From Allium sativum (Eukaryota > Streptophyta > Magnoliopsida > Asparagales > Amaryllidaceae), in the NCBI GenBank assembly GCA_030737875.1, contig CM060912.1:459858310-459922309 (forward strand): a stretch of 64,000 nucleotides of DNA, read 5' to 3'. The notes beneath the pieces are model-generated. The model made no database searches, had not been told where the DNA came from, and worked only from the letters and a program-made list of their open reading frames with translations. The position numbers and the translations under genes were made by a program. This document shows positions 47,531 through 59,559 of the stretch, piece after piece (position 1 is the stretch's first letter; each line of letters opens with the position of its first letter).

Positions 47531-48613
47531 TTCTGAATTATCCAATGATAATTCTTTTCACTTCATTTATAAACTTCGTTTATAAATGAACTATTTATAA
47601 ACTTCGTTTATAAAGGAACTACTTGTTTTATTTTTCCAAACAAGTTTATATTTCAAATCTATTTAAAAATTCAAATTCTATTTTAGAAAAAAATAGAATT
47701 TCCCTTTTAAAACTCAAATATCCCTTTCAGGATATTTTTATAAATTATCACCTAGGCCCAGTGATATTTAAACACCAAACAAATCAATTATTTATTTCAG
47801 ATTTTCTAACACATCATATATGACAGTATATATGAAATCAAACAAACATCAAACAGATGATATATTTTTGAGGAATCCAGTTGGATCCCTCCAACCTGTT
47901 TTCCTGCATCCACAGACTTTATTCAACATAATAATACCTATCCTGCTTCGAGGCAGGATATCGCGGTATGAAGGTCATCCACTATCATAGCGTGGGGCGC
48001 ATAGGGTAATCATCCGCTGTGGTACCGCGGGCATCCGCTAATGAGACTGCGGGAATCAATCCAATCATCAACCCAATATATATATATAATAGTCAACCCT
48101 AAATAACTAATATATTTCAAACAATCAGAAAGAATTCAACAAGCCACACACAAATATTTTAACGAATAAAAATATTTCTAATTAAACAAGTGAGTGAGAT
48201 TTACTCACCGTGATTTTTACTTTGGCGAATAACCAAATTAAATCCCGTATCGTTGCGTCTTACGAATCAACTCGAATCATATCAACCAAATCTATCCCGC
48301 ACCTATGATTATTTGATTTAATTTATCGATTAATTATCATTCGATAAATTAATTAACTACTTAATTAATTAAGTAAATTATTCTACGCATATAAATTTCA
48401 TAAAACTTATACCTTACTGCTATGATATTTTTGCACCATGCCAAATGACTTCATCATTGTTGCAAAGTCTATTCCCTTCACTACGCCTCCTCCATAACCA
48501 TCATTCTCCATCGAACTAGCTTCGATCATCACTGCAACTCCATATGACAACATAAACACCACAACATACAAATGTTCCACCTTCATGTAGTTAGTCTGCC
48601 ACCATTCCTCTCT

Positions 48614-48967
48614 TCAGCAGATCCAATACTCAGTTTCCACAGCAACTAACCACCTACCTGAATTCATCAACCCCTTAACAAACTTCCCCTTCCAATTCCC
48701 AAACCAAGATCCATGTCGAGACAGCCCAGACCCCTTCCCACCTTTTCCAGACCAAAATCGCTCCATCCCCTCCCACGTTACCTCGAACTCTGTACCCAGG
48801 AAACCCGTTGGCTTGAAAAACGAGCCCCCTGAAAAGGCATCGCACCCTAGAACGAACACCCCACGATGAAGTACAGATCCAAACTCGCGATTTGGTACTG
48901 TCGCGATGTTCTTTGATGGTTGGAACCTCCTCACGCGCTCCCTGTACCACTGCCAAACCTTACTCAT
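48614..48967 (-). CDS. Unrecognised 117-codon ORF in the LTR leader
   Basis: This sense-strand frame of the solo LTR starts about 270 nt downstream of its TATA box. It begins MSKVWQWYRERVRR and is rich in Gly, Trp, Lys and Phe, with GKGGKGSG in the middle. No domain, signal peptide or membrane segment was recognised. The region is less AT-rich than its surroundings, which by itself favours long open frames, so chance is a serious alternative. Leader regions of LTR C (31104-31385) and LTR E (63285-63545) also have sense ORFs, but these do not align clearly with this one. Confidence 0.2.
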   Translation of the reverse strand: MSKVWQWYRERVRRFQPSKNIATVPNREFGSVLHRGVFVLGCDAFSGGSFFKPTGFLGTEFEVTWEGMERFWSGKGGKGSGLSRHGSWFGNWKGKFVKGLMNSGRWLVAVETEYWIC

Positions 48968-49233
48968 CTTTCACCTTCTTCCATGATCCGGAAACCCACT
49001 TCCTGTAGCCGGTTCTCCACATCGTCTGTCCTTTCTAGATTGACATATCATCCCAAGCGCAAGCGGTTCCGGTTTCAATTTGCGATGACCGTTTGTCCCT
49101 TGCCAAAACCCGATCCCCAGTAAATCCGTTCGAACTCCGTTTGATTTGAGGGAAAAACACGGTTGGATTTTGATTTGCTTTGTGGAGGAAAAGTTTTCGA
49201 TTTAAGGAATGAAAAGGGGATGGACGGCTTCTG

Positions 49234-49243
49234 ATTTTATAAA
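49234..49243 (-). promoter_or_regulatory. TATA box of the solo LTR in element III
   Basis: TTTATAAAAT is read on the minus strand, about 540 nt from the LTR start at 49781. Confidence 0.6.
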
Positions 49244-49786
49244 GGAGGATGCGGTTTTAAAATTGACAGCAAGGCCAAATTTTCCCTCTTGATGTTTTGT
49301 TTAAGTCCACAAACAAAGATATTTATTTTTATATTCTGTTCTGAACCTGTATCCTTTAATTTAAACTACATCATGACTCCGATCTCCTTTCTGAACCCAA
49401 CAAATGATGTTCCTAGGGTAATACCCCTATTTCGGACACACTGGGATAGGTCACGAAGTCCAATTCGATCATCTGAATAAGATATTAATTTAACCCTATA
49501 TAAATTAATTTCAAACAATTTAATTTCTTCGATAATAAATAAATATTATTTCTCCAATTCAAACAGAATTTTCTATTGATTATTCTGAACGGTTTTTAAC
49601 TCAGTTTTTACTATGAATTGAATTAACTTTGTATTACGATAATTTAATATATTCGATATTAAATCGAAATTGATTATTAAATCGATAACTCAAAATATAA
49701 AATTCCATTTATATTATCCACCCACTATTTAAATCCGTATTAAATATTTAATATTAACCCATAAGAATTCGGGTCATTGCAAATAG

Positions 49787-50282
49787 AGAAGCTGGTAGAT
49801 CCTGGGACGGATTCAAAGAACTCTTCAAAGAGAAATATGTCCCAGAACAAGCCCTAGAGCGCATGCACGATGACTTCGCCAACCTCCAGCGGGGGGATCT
49901 TTCGGTGCAGGATTATCTGAATAAATTTACACAGTTGTCCCGCTATGCTCCGGAGCTTGTCGCCACTGCAAAGTCCAAGAATAAGAGGTTCATCCTCGGG
50001 CTGAAGCGACAGTACCATGATAGAACAATGGCCCACATCAAGCTGGGATTTAATGAATTAGTGGAAATGACGTGCAACTATGAAGACCTGGACCAAAGGC
50101 ACCTGGAGCAGGATCACGCTAAAAGCCAAGCCAGAAACAAATGCAAGCCTGCTGTGAATCAAGCTGAGTCAAGCCAAGCAGCATCCTCGAAACCACAGAC
50201 TGGCGGGCCGCCAAAAGGAAGCTGCTATAATTGTGGCAAGGTGGGGCACTACTCCAATGTCTGCACAGCCCCGAAACGGTAG
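49787..50282 (+). pseudogene. gag: gag of element III, C-terminal part
   Basis: Resumes the capsid with WDGFKELFKEKYVPEQALER and LSVQDYLNKFTQLSRYAPEL, the conserved retrotransposon gag domain, then a single CCHC knuckle (CYNCGKVGHYSNVC, 50223-50264). The frame ends at TAG 50280-50282. The segment is open throughout. The short distance from the knuckle to the protease motif (about 26 codons) suggests that the linker is shortened; see the 15-bp repeats at 50326 and 50383. Confidence 0.88.
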
Positions 50283-50325
50283 AGGACCAATTCTCAAGGT
50301 TCAAGCCAAGGCTCCCAGAACCCTC

Positions 50326-53300
50326 GCACAAATTAAAGTTTGACACGGGTGCATCACGTAGTTTTATTGCTAGTAACACAGTGCACAAATTAAAGTTAAA
50401 ATAGAGAAAGCTCAAAGAATCAGTTAAAGTTCATAATCCGATAGGGGGTTCTATTATTCTCAGTTCATGTTGTAGAGTGCCAATCTCTTATTCTTTCTAC
50501 AAATTTTCTTTTAATTTGATCACCATGGATTTTCCGGAGTATGATGTCATTCTCGGGCTAGATTGGTTAACGGAATACGAAGCAGAAGTAAATTGTGCGG
50601 AAAGAATCGTTAAAATTCAAACAAATCTAGTACATATATTTATACCCTGTCATGGTTCGGATCCGAATAGAAAAGAATTTTGGTCTGCGTTAGAAGTTAT
50701 CCCCACTTCTTTAGAAAAGATTCCTGTTGTTAGAAACTATGCGGATGTGTTTGAAGAAGTTGAAAACTTACCTCCGCAAAGAGAAATAGAATTCAAAATC
50801 GATCTAATTCCTAATGCCAGACCAATTGTTCATCCAATTAGAAGAATGACTCCAAAGGAAAAGGAAGAACTAGGCGATCAAACGCGTCAACTGCTATGGA
50901 AGGGTCTGATCAGACCTAGCTTTTCTAGTTGGGGTGCAGCTGTAGTGTTTGTCCCAAAGTCAGACGGTACTCTTCGATTGTGTGTTGATTACCGAGACCT
51001 CAACAAACAGACGCTCAAAAACAAATACCCATTACCCTGCATTGATGACCTGCTTGACCAATTGAATGGGGCGAGAGTATTTTCCCGAATGGACCTAGCT
51101 ACAGGTTTCCATCAATTGAGAATTGCAGAAGAGTGTGTTCCTTTGATAGCTTTCAGAGGTCCAGACATATTTTATGAATGGTTAGTGATGTCGTTCGGCC
51201 TATGCAATGCTCCAGCATACTTCGTCGATCTAATGAATAGAGTGTTCAGGGGAGTTCTGAATAAATTTGTCCTCGTATTCATCGATGATATTTTAATCTA
51301 CTCCAAATCAAAACCTGAGCATGAAAGACATTTAGAACAAGTATTGGAGATTCTAAGAAAGAACGTCTTCAAAGCCAAATTCTCTAAGTGTGTCTTCTGG
51401 CAAGAAGAAGTGAAGTTCCTTGGCCATGTCGTGTCAAAGGAAGGGATTTCTGTAGATCCGAGTAAAATTACAGCAATTCAAGACTGGAAACAGCCTACCA
51501 CACCCACAGAGGTTAGAAGTTTTATGGGGTTGGCTAGTTATTATTGGAAATTCATTAAGGATTTCTCGAAGATATCCTGTCCATTGACCAAGCTTACAAA
51601 GAAGCATGAGAAGTTTAAATGGACCTTCGACTGTGAGGAAGCTTTCCAGGAATTGAAATCGAAACTGACAACCGCTCCAGTGTTAACCATTATCGATGGC
51701 AATCAAAATTTGACGGTTTGGACAGACGCTTCTATTAGAAGTCTTGGTGCAGTGTTAATGCAAAAAGGCCAACTAGTCGCTTATGCAAGCCGCCAGCTAA
51801 AACCGCATTAGAAGAATTATGTAACTCATGATCTTGAGTTGCTAGCTATCGTTTTTGCTTTGAAAATCTGGAAGCATTACTTGCTGGGTGAGAAATTCGA
51901 ACTATTTACTGATCATCAATCATTAAAGTATTTGTACACCCAGAAAGATCTGAATTTGAGACAGCAGCGTTGGCTAGAATTTCTTGCAGCGTATGATCTA
52001 GATATCCTGTATACGTCGGGAAAGGCTAACGTTGTAGCAGATGCGCTTAGTAGAAAAACCGCAATCATTGCCAACCTTATAATTACGCCATGATTGATTG
52101 ATAAACTCATGTTCTTCAGAAAAACGACAATTTTGTGAAAGAGATGATAAGAAGGATTCGAAGGGGCGAAGGCTCCAGTTTCCAAGTGGATAGTGAGGGA
52201 GTTCTGAGATTGAATAGAAGAATATGTGTTCCCGACATCCCTGAGCTAAAAAAAAGAGGTGCTGGATGAATGCCATAAATCCAAACTTTGCATCCATCCC
52301 GGTGTGAGTAAAATGTACAACGATATCAAACGCACTTTCTGGTGGAGGGCAATGAAGAGGGACATTTCTTTGTATGTTAGCAGATGCCCTACTTGTCAAT
52401 TAGTCGAGAGTGACCAACAAAAGCTAGCAGAATTGTTGCAACCGTTGGAAGTCCCAGGTTGGAAATGGGAACAGATTTCCATGGATTTCATAGATGGTTT
52501 GCCTCGAACCAAGAAATGTAATGACAGTATTTGGGTAATCGTAGATCGCTTCACGAAGACTGCCCATTTCATACCTATCAGATCCAATAGAACCGCTCAA
52601 AGTCTAGCATAGATATATTTCAAAGAAATCGTTAAGCTGCATGGAATTCCCATCAGCATAGTCAGTGATAGGGACCCAATTTTTGCTATCAAATTCTAGG
52701 AGGCATTCCAGACATAATTGGGGACAAAATTAAATCTAAGCACCGCTTATCACCCTCAGACGGATGGCCAAACTGAGCGTGTGAATAGAATTCTAGAAGA
52801 TTTATTGCGAGCTTGTATAATTGATTTTGGTGGATCATGGGAAGATCACTTGCATTTGGAAGAATTCTAATATAACAATAGCTATCAGGCAAGTTTGAGA
52901 ATGTCGCCATTTGAAGCATTATATGGTAGACCGTGCAGATCTCCAACATGTTGGGTAGAACCTGGCAACAGACTTGTGTTGGGACCCGATATGATTCGAG
53001 AAGCATCTGATAAAGTCGATTTCATCAAGAAACGATTGAGAACCGCACATAGCCGACAGAAAAGTTATGCAGATTCCAGAAGAAGAGATTTGACATTTGT
53101 GGTTGGTGATCATGTTTATTTGAAAGTATCTCCGATGAGAGGAGTGATCCGATTCGGTAAAACTGGGAAGTTAGCACCCAGGTTTATTAGTCCCTTTCCT
53201 ATACTCGAACGAATTAGAACTCTTGCTTATAGGGTTCAATTACCTGATTGGTTGCCTGGAGTGCATAATGTGTTTCACGTACCTCAACTTAGAAGACATG

Positions 53301-53539
53301 TGCATGATCCGGATCTTGTTGTAGAAGAAGCAGCGCAACAGGATATAGACATAACTCCAGAATTAGCAGTCAGAAGAGAGCCATTAAAAATTGTTGGCAA
53401 AGAAACTAGAGAACTAAGAAGCAAAAAGGTTCGTTTAGTTAAAGTGCAGTGGAGTAGTGATCCTAGAGACTGTACTTGGGAGACTGAGGAAAGCATTAAG
53501 CAAGCTTACCCCAAATGCAGAGTGGACATCTCTGACTAA
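50326..53539 (+). pseudogene. pol: pol of element III (PR-RT-RNaseH-IN-chromodomain)
   Basis: One frame, apart from a segment at about 52094-52255 that is shifted; the second shift is at an A8 run near 52250. In-frame stops: 50402, 51809, 52091, 52610, 52697, 52715, 52868. The protease keeps FDTGASRSF (50339) and [10 protein letters not shown] has [12 protein letters not shown] and the catalytic FIDD (51278-51289). RNase H begins [13 protein letters not shown]. Integrase shows the H-H-C-C site (52265-52400), SMDFIDGLPRT, VSDRDPIF and [17 protein letters not shown]-like block has Ser for Gly (SPFPILERI). The tail KVRLVKVQWSSDPRDCTWE is chromodomain-like. The ends of the coding region are intact in length. 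Confidence 0.92.
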
Positions 53540-53622
53540 CTCCAGTGCAAGGTACCTTCACAATACTTTGCATTTACATTTTTTTCCTACTTTACTGTTG
53601 TTTCCTTTTCGGGGACGAAAAT

Positions 53623-53638
53623 TTTAAGTGGGGGAGAT
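53623..53638 (+). other. Polypurine tract of element III
   Basis: TTTAAGTGGGGGAGAT precedes the 3' LTR directly. Upstream is TTTTCGGGGACGAAAATTTT, the chromovirus signature. Confidence 0.9.
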
Positions 53639-56600
53639 TGTAACAACCCGGAAAATACGAGCCAATTTAAAAATTTTAAATTGGTTATTTCAAAGGAATT
53701 TGAACGATTGAAATAGAATATTTCAATAAAATAATGAATTAGAAATAGTGAGTCGGTTTGAAAATTTGAATTCAAACTTTGACTGACTGTGCAGGGTGGA
53801 AAATATAACGGATTTTAGTGAAACCAGAAATATTTAATTCTGTTTATCAATACCTTTCTAACGAATCTGAAAAATCGAAGTTTCATAACGGGAATCAAAA
53901 GTTATGGCCGAATGAATTTTCAGAAAGGTCGCTATATAGAATATATAGCCCTTGAAAATAGAAATTTTGCAGACGACCTCGGAATTCGACGAAACCACTT
54001 TTGTTGGGTCCGGGATGTCAAACTATTGCTAGGTTTCAAATTTCATAATTTTTGAAGCTAGTATGTGAGCGTGGCAAAAGAAAATGTGTTTGGTCAATTT
54101 CTGTTAAATTGGATCGACCAGAAAATGGCCATTTTTCAAACGATCTTAGAATTCGACGAAACTAGTTTCGTTGGGACCGTAGCGTCAAAACATAGCCAGA
54201 TTTATTTTTCTGGAATTTTTCGAATCAGTTTGTGGCCCTGGCAAATTGAAATGTACGTTCAAATTGAATATAAAATGTTTTATACTTTAATTTGAAAAAT
54301 AACTAACTGTAACAGTCGAATGGGCCTACGAAACATATCCCATTGTGTCCGGGATGGGGGTATTTAGCTAGGGACGACAGTCGTTGGGTTCGGATTGGAG
54401 TTCGTTTGTAAAAACACTATTTAAAAATTTAATAAAACCCTTGGCCAATCAAAATTTTCCTTTCATTATTTTAAAAATAAAAAAACCTCGGAAAACCCTT
54501 TTCCCTTCATCGCTCTCGACGATCCTCGACTTCGCCGCTTCCCAGGCAAATCGCCGCCGCCTCGGCCATCTCCAGCCATCGCCACCACTCTACCTCGATG
54601 CGCCTCCCTCCCCTCTTCAAATCCGACCCCACCTCGACCCCCTTCGTCGCCCCTATCGCCTGAATCGTCGACCCAAAGTCGACGACTTCCCAGCGCCGCC
54701 ACGATTGCCAGAGACCACCGAACCGCCTCCAACCACCACCGATCGACTCCCCTTTCCTCCCTCTTCCACGCTGTACCTTCCGATCATTCCAATACGCAGT
54801 GGATTTCGAGAAAATCCGAAACCCTTGTTTGAACCAACGATAAAGGTGAGTCCTTTTTGATGTTTGAACTTTGAAAAATCATATCTTTTTCGTATATTGA
54901 TGAAATTCGATGAAATAGGAAATATCGGGACCGCAAGGAGGCTCTTTACCACATAGAAGATACTGCGGATTTTTATGAGCAATCTATGATTTTTAGCACT
55001 CCGAAAACCAAAGTGAGAAATCTAAATTAAATGAAATTGAATAAAAAATGTCATGTATAAATTATACGAGCGAAATATAAATTATATACATGTTGTATAC
55101 CACATATACATGCGTAGTATAAGTTGTATGAGCGAAGTATGAATTATACATGCATTGTTTAAATGATATGTGTGTTTGAATGGTAATAAAATAATATATA
55201 TATATATACTCCCCTCGTCCACAAACCATGGATGATTTTTATTGTTGTGAATTGGTGTGAAAAAATGGGTGAAATATTCAAATGGTTGAATAATTGTTTG
55301 TGGTTGATATTGTTTGGTTGTGGTTGAAAAATACCCATTGGTGATTGAAACAAATTGGAAATAATTGTGGAAATGAAATAAAACATGCCGCCTGCGTGCG
55401 AATTAGATGCATGAAATCCCCATTGTCAAAAACCGCGAGGTTTTAAGGTAGAGCGAGGAGCCGTACTGGGAACAGTGCTGGTTTTAACTACCCTGCCGTT
55501 ATGCTACCGAAATTTTGAATAATATTCATGTGTTAGAATTATTTTCATATGTTGAAATTATTTTCATGCGTTGAAACTAAAATCATGTGTTGAAAAATAT
55601 CCATGTGTGGAAATGCTCATGTGTTGATAAGTGATGTGTGAAAATTAAATTCATGTGTGAATGAATAAAGTGTTTAAACAATAAAAATCACATTTTTATA
55701 ATATATATGAAGCATGTAAAATATTCGCCTTATATATAAATAGTTTCAACAATAAAAATCCCATCTTTCTTATATGAACAAACTATATAAAATATCCCTG
55801 TGTGGAAATGCTCATGTGTTGAGAAGTGATGTGTGGAATTGACATTCCTGTGTTGAATAAATATTTTAGATGATGAAAATACCATTTTATCATATATGTG
55901 ATTTGCTAAAGATATACTAGTGTTGAAATAAATATTTGTGAAGTGAATATTATTTTTAACATGTAAAGGAACTAAATAAAATAGTCATGAGTTGAAATAT
56001 ATTTTAGTTCGCCAAAATTATCATTTTTATTGAAATGTGAAGTGTTAAAAATAACCACTTGTTCAAATAAATATGCATGAGTTGAAATATTCATTAATTA
56101 GCTAATGATGTGATTTTTGCTTATGTATGCAACATTAGAATGAATGGTGACTTTAAACCAAAGTGAATCGAAAATGAAATTGAATAGGAAATGATAAGTG
56201 ATGAAAATTGCATATATGTACATACATATTTATTGAACAAGTTAAAGCAAAGAGGCTAGAGAAGAGGAATAAAATTTTGTGCCCGACAAATAGGTACATG
56301 TTTACTGTTTTGTTTGGGTGTTGATTTTACGAGCCTATTGGCTAGCCGCTTGGCTTTTTCTTTTTCATTTTGAGATGAGACGCCCGTGTGGCTATTTGGG
56401 AATTTTCCCAGCCCCTCCCGTACAAAGGAGGTTATGGCGAAATTTTCCAAAATTTAAAGGCGTTAGTGAAATATTTGAAGTGAAAACGATATTGAAATCG
56501 TCTAATGAACTATATTTATATAAATATAAATAAAATTAAAACGAATCATGGCCGTGCAGTTCGTAATTTGAAACCGTGATTTCAAACGACTAGTGCGGGA

Positions 56601-57230
56601 AATCCGACCATTGGATTTTCCCGAAACCGCAACCGTTGGGTTCGCCTTGGAAATATCTTTCCAACGGCACCAACTTTGTGAAGATCCGACGGTTGGATTG
56701 TCTGGAATGTTTAATTCAAATCTGAAGAAAAACAGCGCCAGAATCGATTATATTTATATATAAATATAAATATAATTAAATTAAATCGATTAACGATGCT
56801 GTAGTTCGTATTTTGAAACTGTGATTTCAAACGACTAGTGTGGGAGATCCGACCGTTAGATATTCCCAAAACTGGACCCGTTGGATTCGTTTTGAAATGA
56901 TCTTTCTAATGATATAAAATTTGTGATGATCCAACGGTTAGATTTTCAGATATGTGTAAAACAAATTTAGTGAAAAACAGCACCAGTGCTTCGGCACGAC
57001 CTGAAATGTCATTTAATTGAATATGGCCGTTTTTAAATAAATAAAAATGGCGATATATCGTTGAAAAATATTATTGACGATATAGAATGGAAATAAACCG
57101 ATTTTGCTTGGTTTGCTTGATATCTGATGGTTGAATGCATTTAACGTGAAAACTATACTAAGGAACTGAAATGTGAATGTTGAGTGATTTAACCATGTGA
57201 TGAATTGATTTGAAAATCTAAATATACGTG

Positions 57231-57272
57231 GATTATTTGAAAAGGCCGAGTTTATTCCCATTTCAAATAATC
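57231..57272 (+). other. LTR stem-loop H1, 3' LTR of element III
   Basis: Identical stem to 42151-42192. The loop differs by one base (CCCA for CTCA). Confidence 0.7.
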
Positions 57273-58259
57273 GACCGACGATGTGAAGTCAAAGAGTTGA
57301 AGACGGTTGAAGACCGACGATCTTCACATTGGATGGATGGGCGCTACTGATGCTCATGATTGGAGTAGCTACCTTGAAGGAGCTGAAGTAGTAGCCGTCC
57401 GGACGTATTGTTGATTGTGCGGATAAGCGAGGAATTTGGTGCCTCCGGCTTCGTTCAAACCCAGAACGAACTTGTAAATGGACAGTGTGTCTGACATTGG
57501 ATTTTGTTCTGTGCTGATTGATCTCTGTTAAATATATATATATATTTGGCGGCGGAGAATTTATTCTCTTGCTTAACGCCCTTCTCTAAGACGTACGAGC
57601 TCAGAGGTTATGTATTGATAGAAATCAGTCGCATGAAGTGGATTGCCTATGTGGCACGCCTAAGTAGCATGTGATCAAGGCTTCTGTTGCAAAGCAAAGT
57701 CTTGTGGTTGATGATCAAAGCATGGTCTGTGTGACGTAGCTTTGTGTGTAGCATGGATTCGCGAGCCTCACACCTCGGTATGAGTCAAAAACGGGAGAAG
57801 GACCCGAGGAGTGCATGACGTTTCCTTCTAGCTATGGTGGTGTCAGTGACCTACCAGCCCTGACATTATATATACTTTTCACCTATGTGGTTGTTGGAAT
57901 GCGAGGCGCCTCGATTATAGGTCTGTAAGGACCGGGAAACGTGTGTTCAGGAATAACTAATCCTCAAAAGCAAGAGAGGACCGGCCTTGGAGGATCCAGG
58001 GGATTGCTGTGTGCGGTCCTGGGACATTTGCTAGAGTGTCTCGAACGGAGAGGAGCTTGCCCCTTGCCTCGACTCATGATGGAATCCAATTTCCAATACG
58101 AAATGTGCGGATGTGATTGTATTACTAGTATGGCGACATAGTGGTATGGGTCATTTATGCCGCCTATGATTGATATTTATGATTGAAATCGCTTTTGAAA
58201 TGTATATGCACTAGTAATAATATCAAACACTTTTGTTTTATTCGTATGAAGCATTTTTG

Positions 58260-58331
58260 GCCATTATAAGGTAAAACTCTATCCTCTGGCTTGCGTTGCA
58301 TTGTGTGATGGGACCTGAGTCTTATAATGGC
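58260..58331 (+). other. LTR closing stem H3, 3' LTR of element III
   Basis: GCCATTATAAG and CTTATAATGGC, as at 43180-43251. Confidence 0.65.
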
Positions 58332-58834
58332 TTCATTTTATAAAAAGCATTGCGATGATTTAATCATTTACTTTATTTCATGCACTAGCACTCATTGGAG
58401 TAAACCCGTTCCGCGAAAGTAGCGTGGTCCTTTGATTTGCCTTATTATTGTTGTTAATAAGTTAAGTAGATTTCTCATACCAGTCCCATGACTGACTCGT
58501 AGTTTGTTTCACCTTGCAAACTCGGGTGCCCTCATTTTCACACGGGCAGCCTAGTTACATGTATGTGGTGCGCTTTTGGCTATGGCGAGGCTTGACTACA
58601 TTGAGATGACTTTGACTCTTTCCGCCATTATTGTATATGTATTATGATTCCGCCATTGGCGATGTAGACTGATATTTATTTTGTGTACTCTTTATGTATG
58701 ATTCCGCCTCTGGCGATGATGACTGGTTATGTATTATTATGCACTAAGTTTTATCCTGCACTGTGCTCTCTGATGTGGTGATATCTATATGATTCCGCTG
58801 TCATATGTGTGTAAACACTACAACAAAAACACCA

Positions 58835-59000
58835 TATTACAACTTTAATTTTACAACGGTGGTAAAAGCACCGTTGTAATAAATATTTTTTACAACTTTT
58901 TTCCAAAAAAGTTGTAATAAACTTATTTTTAACAACTGTGTTATTTTGACATGTGTAATAAAAGCCTATCACAACTTTTATTTTTTGACTGTTGTAATAT
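58835..59000. repeat. Left subterminal repeats of the CACTA element
   Basis: Repeated TTACAAC(G/T) and GTTGTAATA motifs in both orientations, for example ACAACGGTGG facing CACCGTTGT. Such repeats bind the accessory transposase in En/Spm relatives. Confidence 0.8.
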
Positions 59001-59559
59001 ATGATTATATTTTAATATAATTAATTAACAACTAATAATTAATATTTAATACATTTATATTGATTATTTATAATTAATAACTAATAATTACTATTAATAA
59101 TCAATTAGTAATTAATAATTAAACAATTAATGACTATAAGTTATGAAAATTTATTTTGAATTATGAAACGATTAGTAATGATGATTTATAAATATTGATT
59201 AATTTTTAATTAATATTAAAATTTTGACTATCATTCATTAATCGCTAATAATTTGGAATTAATAATTTACCATTAAGAAGTAATAACCATAATTATATAA
59301 ATAATAAGTAATATTTAACAGTTTTATAAAAATTTCAACAAATTTATACAACATTTTAATATATTTTCAAAACACTAATAAATAGTTACTATATAAAATA
59401 TAACTTATCATTATAATAACTTCCAAAAATATAGTTAAATGATGGAATCTGTTGTCCACTTCCCCCCATATCAAATTTTTTCCGTCTTTTAATATCTTCA
59501 AAACGAATACTTATTTAACTTTACATATTAAATGAAATTCAAAACAATTTGACCAATTC

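Larger units (their letters stand above)
44428..49781 (-). mobile_element. Solo LTR (5,354 bp, minus strand) inside gag of element III
   Basis: The termini TGTAATGACCC and GGGTCATTGCA form an 11-bp inverted pair with one mismatch, flanked by AATAG on both sides (44423-44427 and 49782-49786). On the minus strand the order is: U3 with TATA box (49234-49243), G-rich leader (49110-48600), a structured GC-rich island (47940-48055), an AT-rich repeat array, hairpins H0 and H1, the conserved block, and the CAGTCCCATGACTGACC block near 44810. It is the same LTR superfamily as LTR A-D. There is no primer site, polypurine tract or pol, hence a solo LTR. Confidence 0.9.

Noticed and set aside
54384..54860. 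158-codon plus-strand frame in the 3' LTR
   Set aside because: Low-complexity Pro/Arg/Ser content from a C-rich leader. The 5' LTR copy has a stop, and the frame ends exactly at the predicted splice donor. Better read as untranslated leader.
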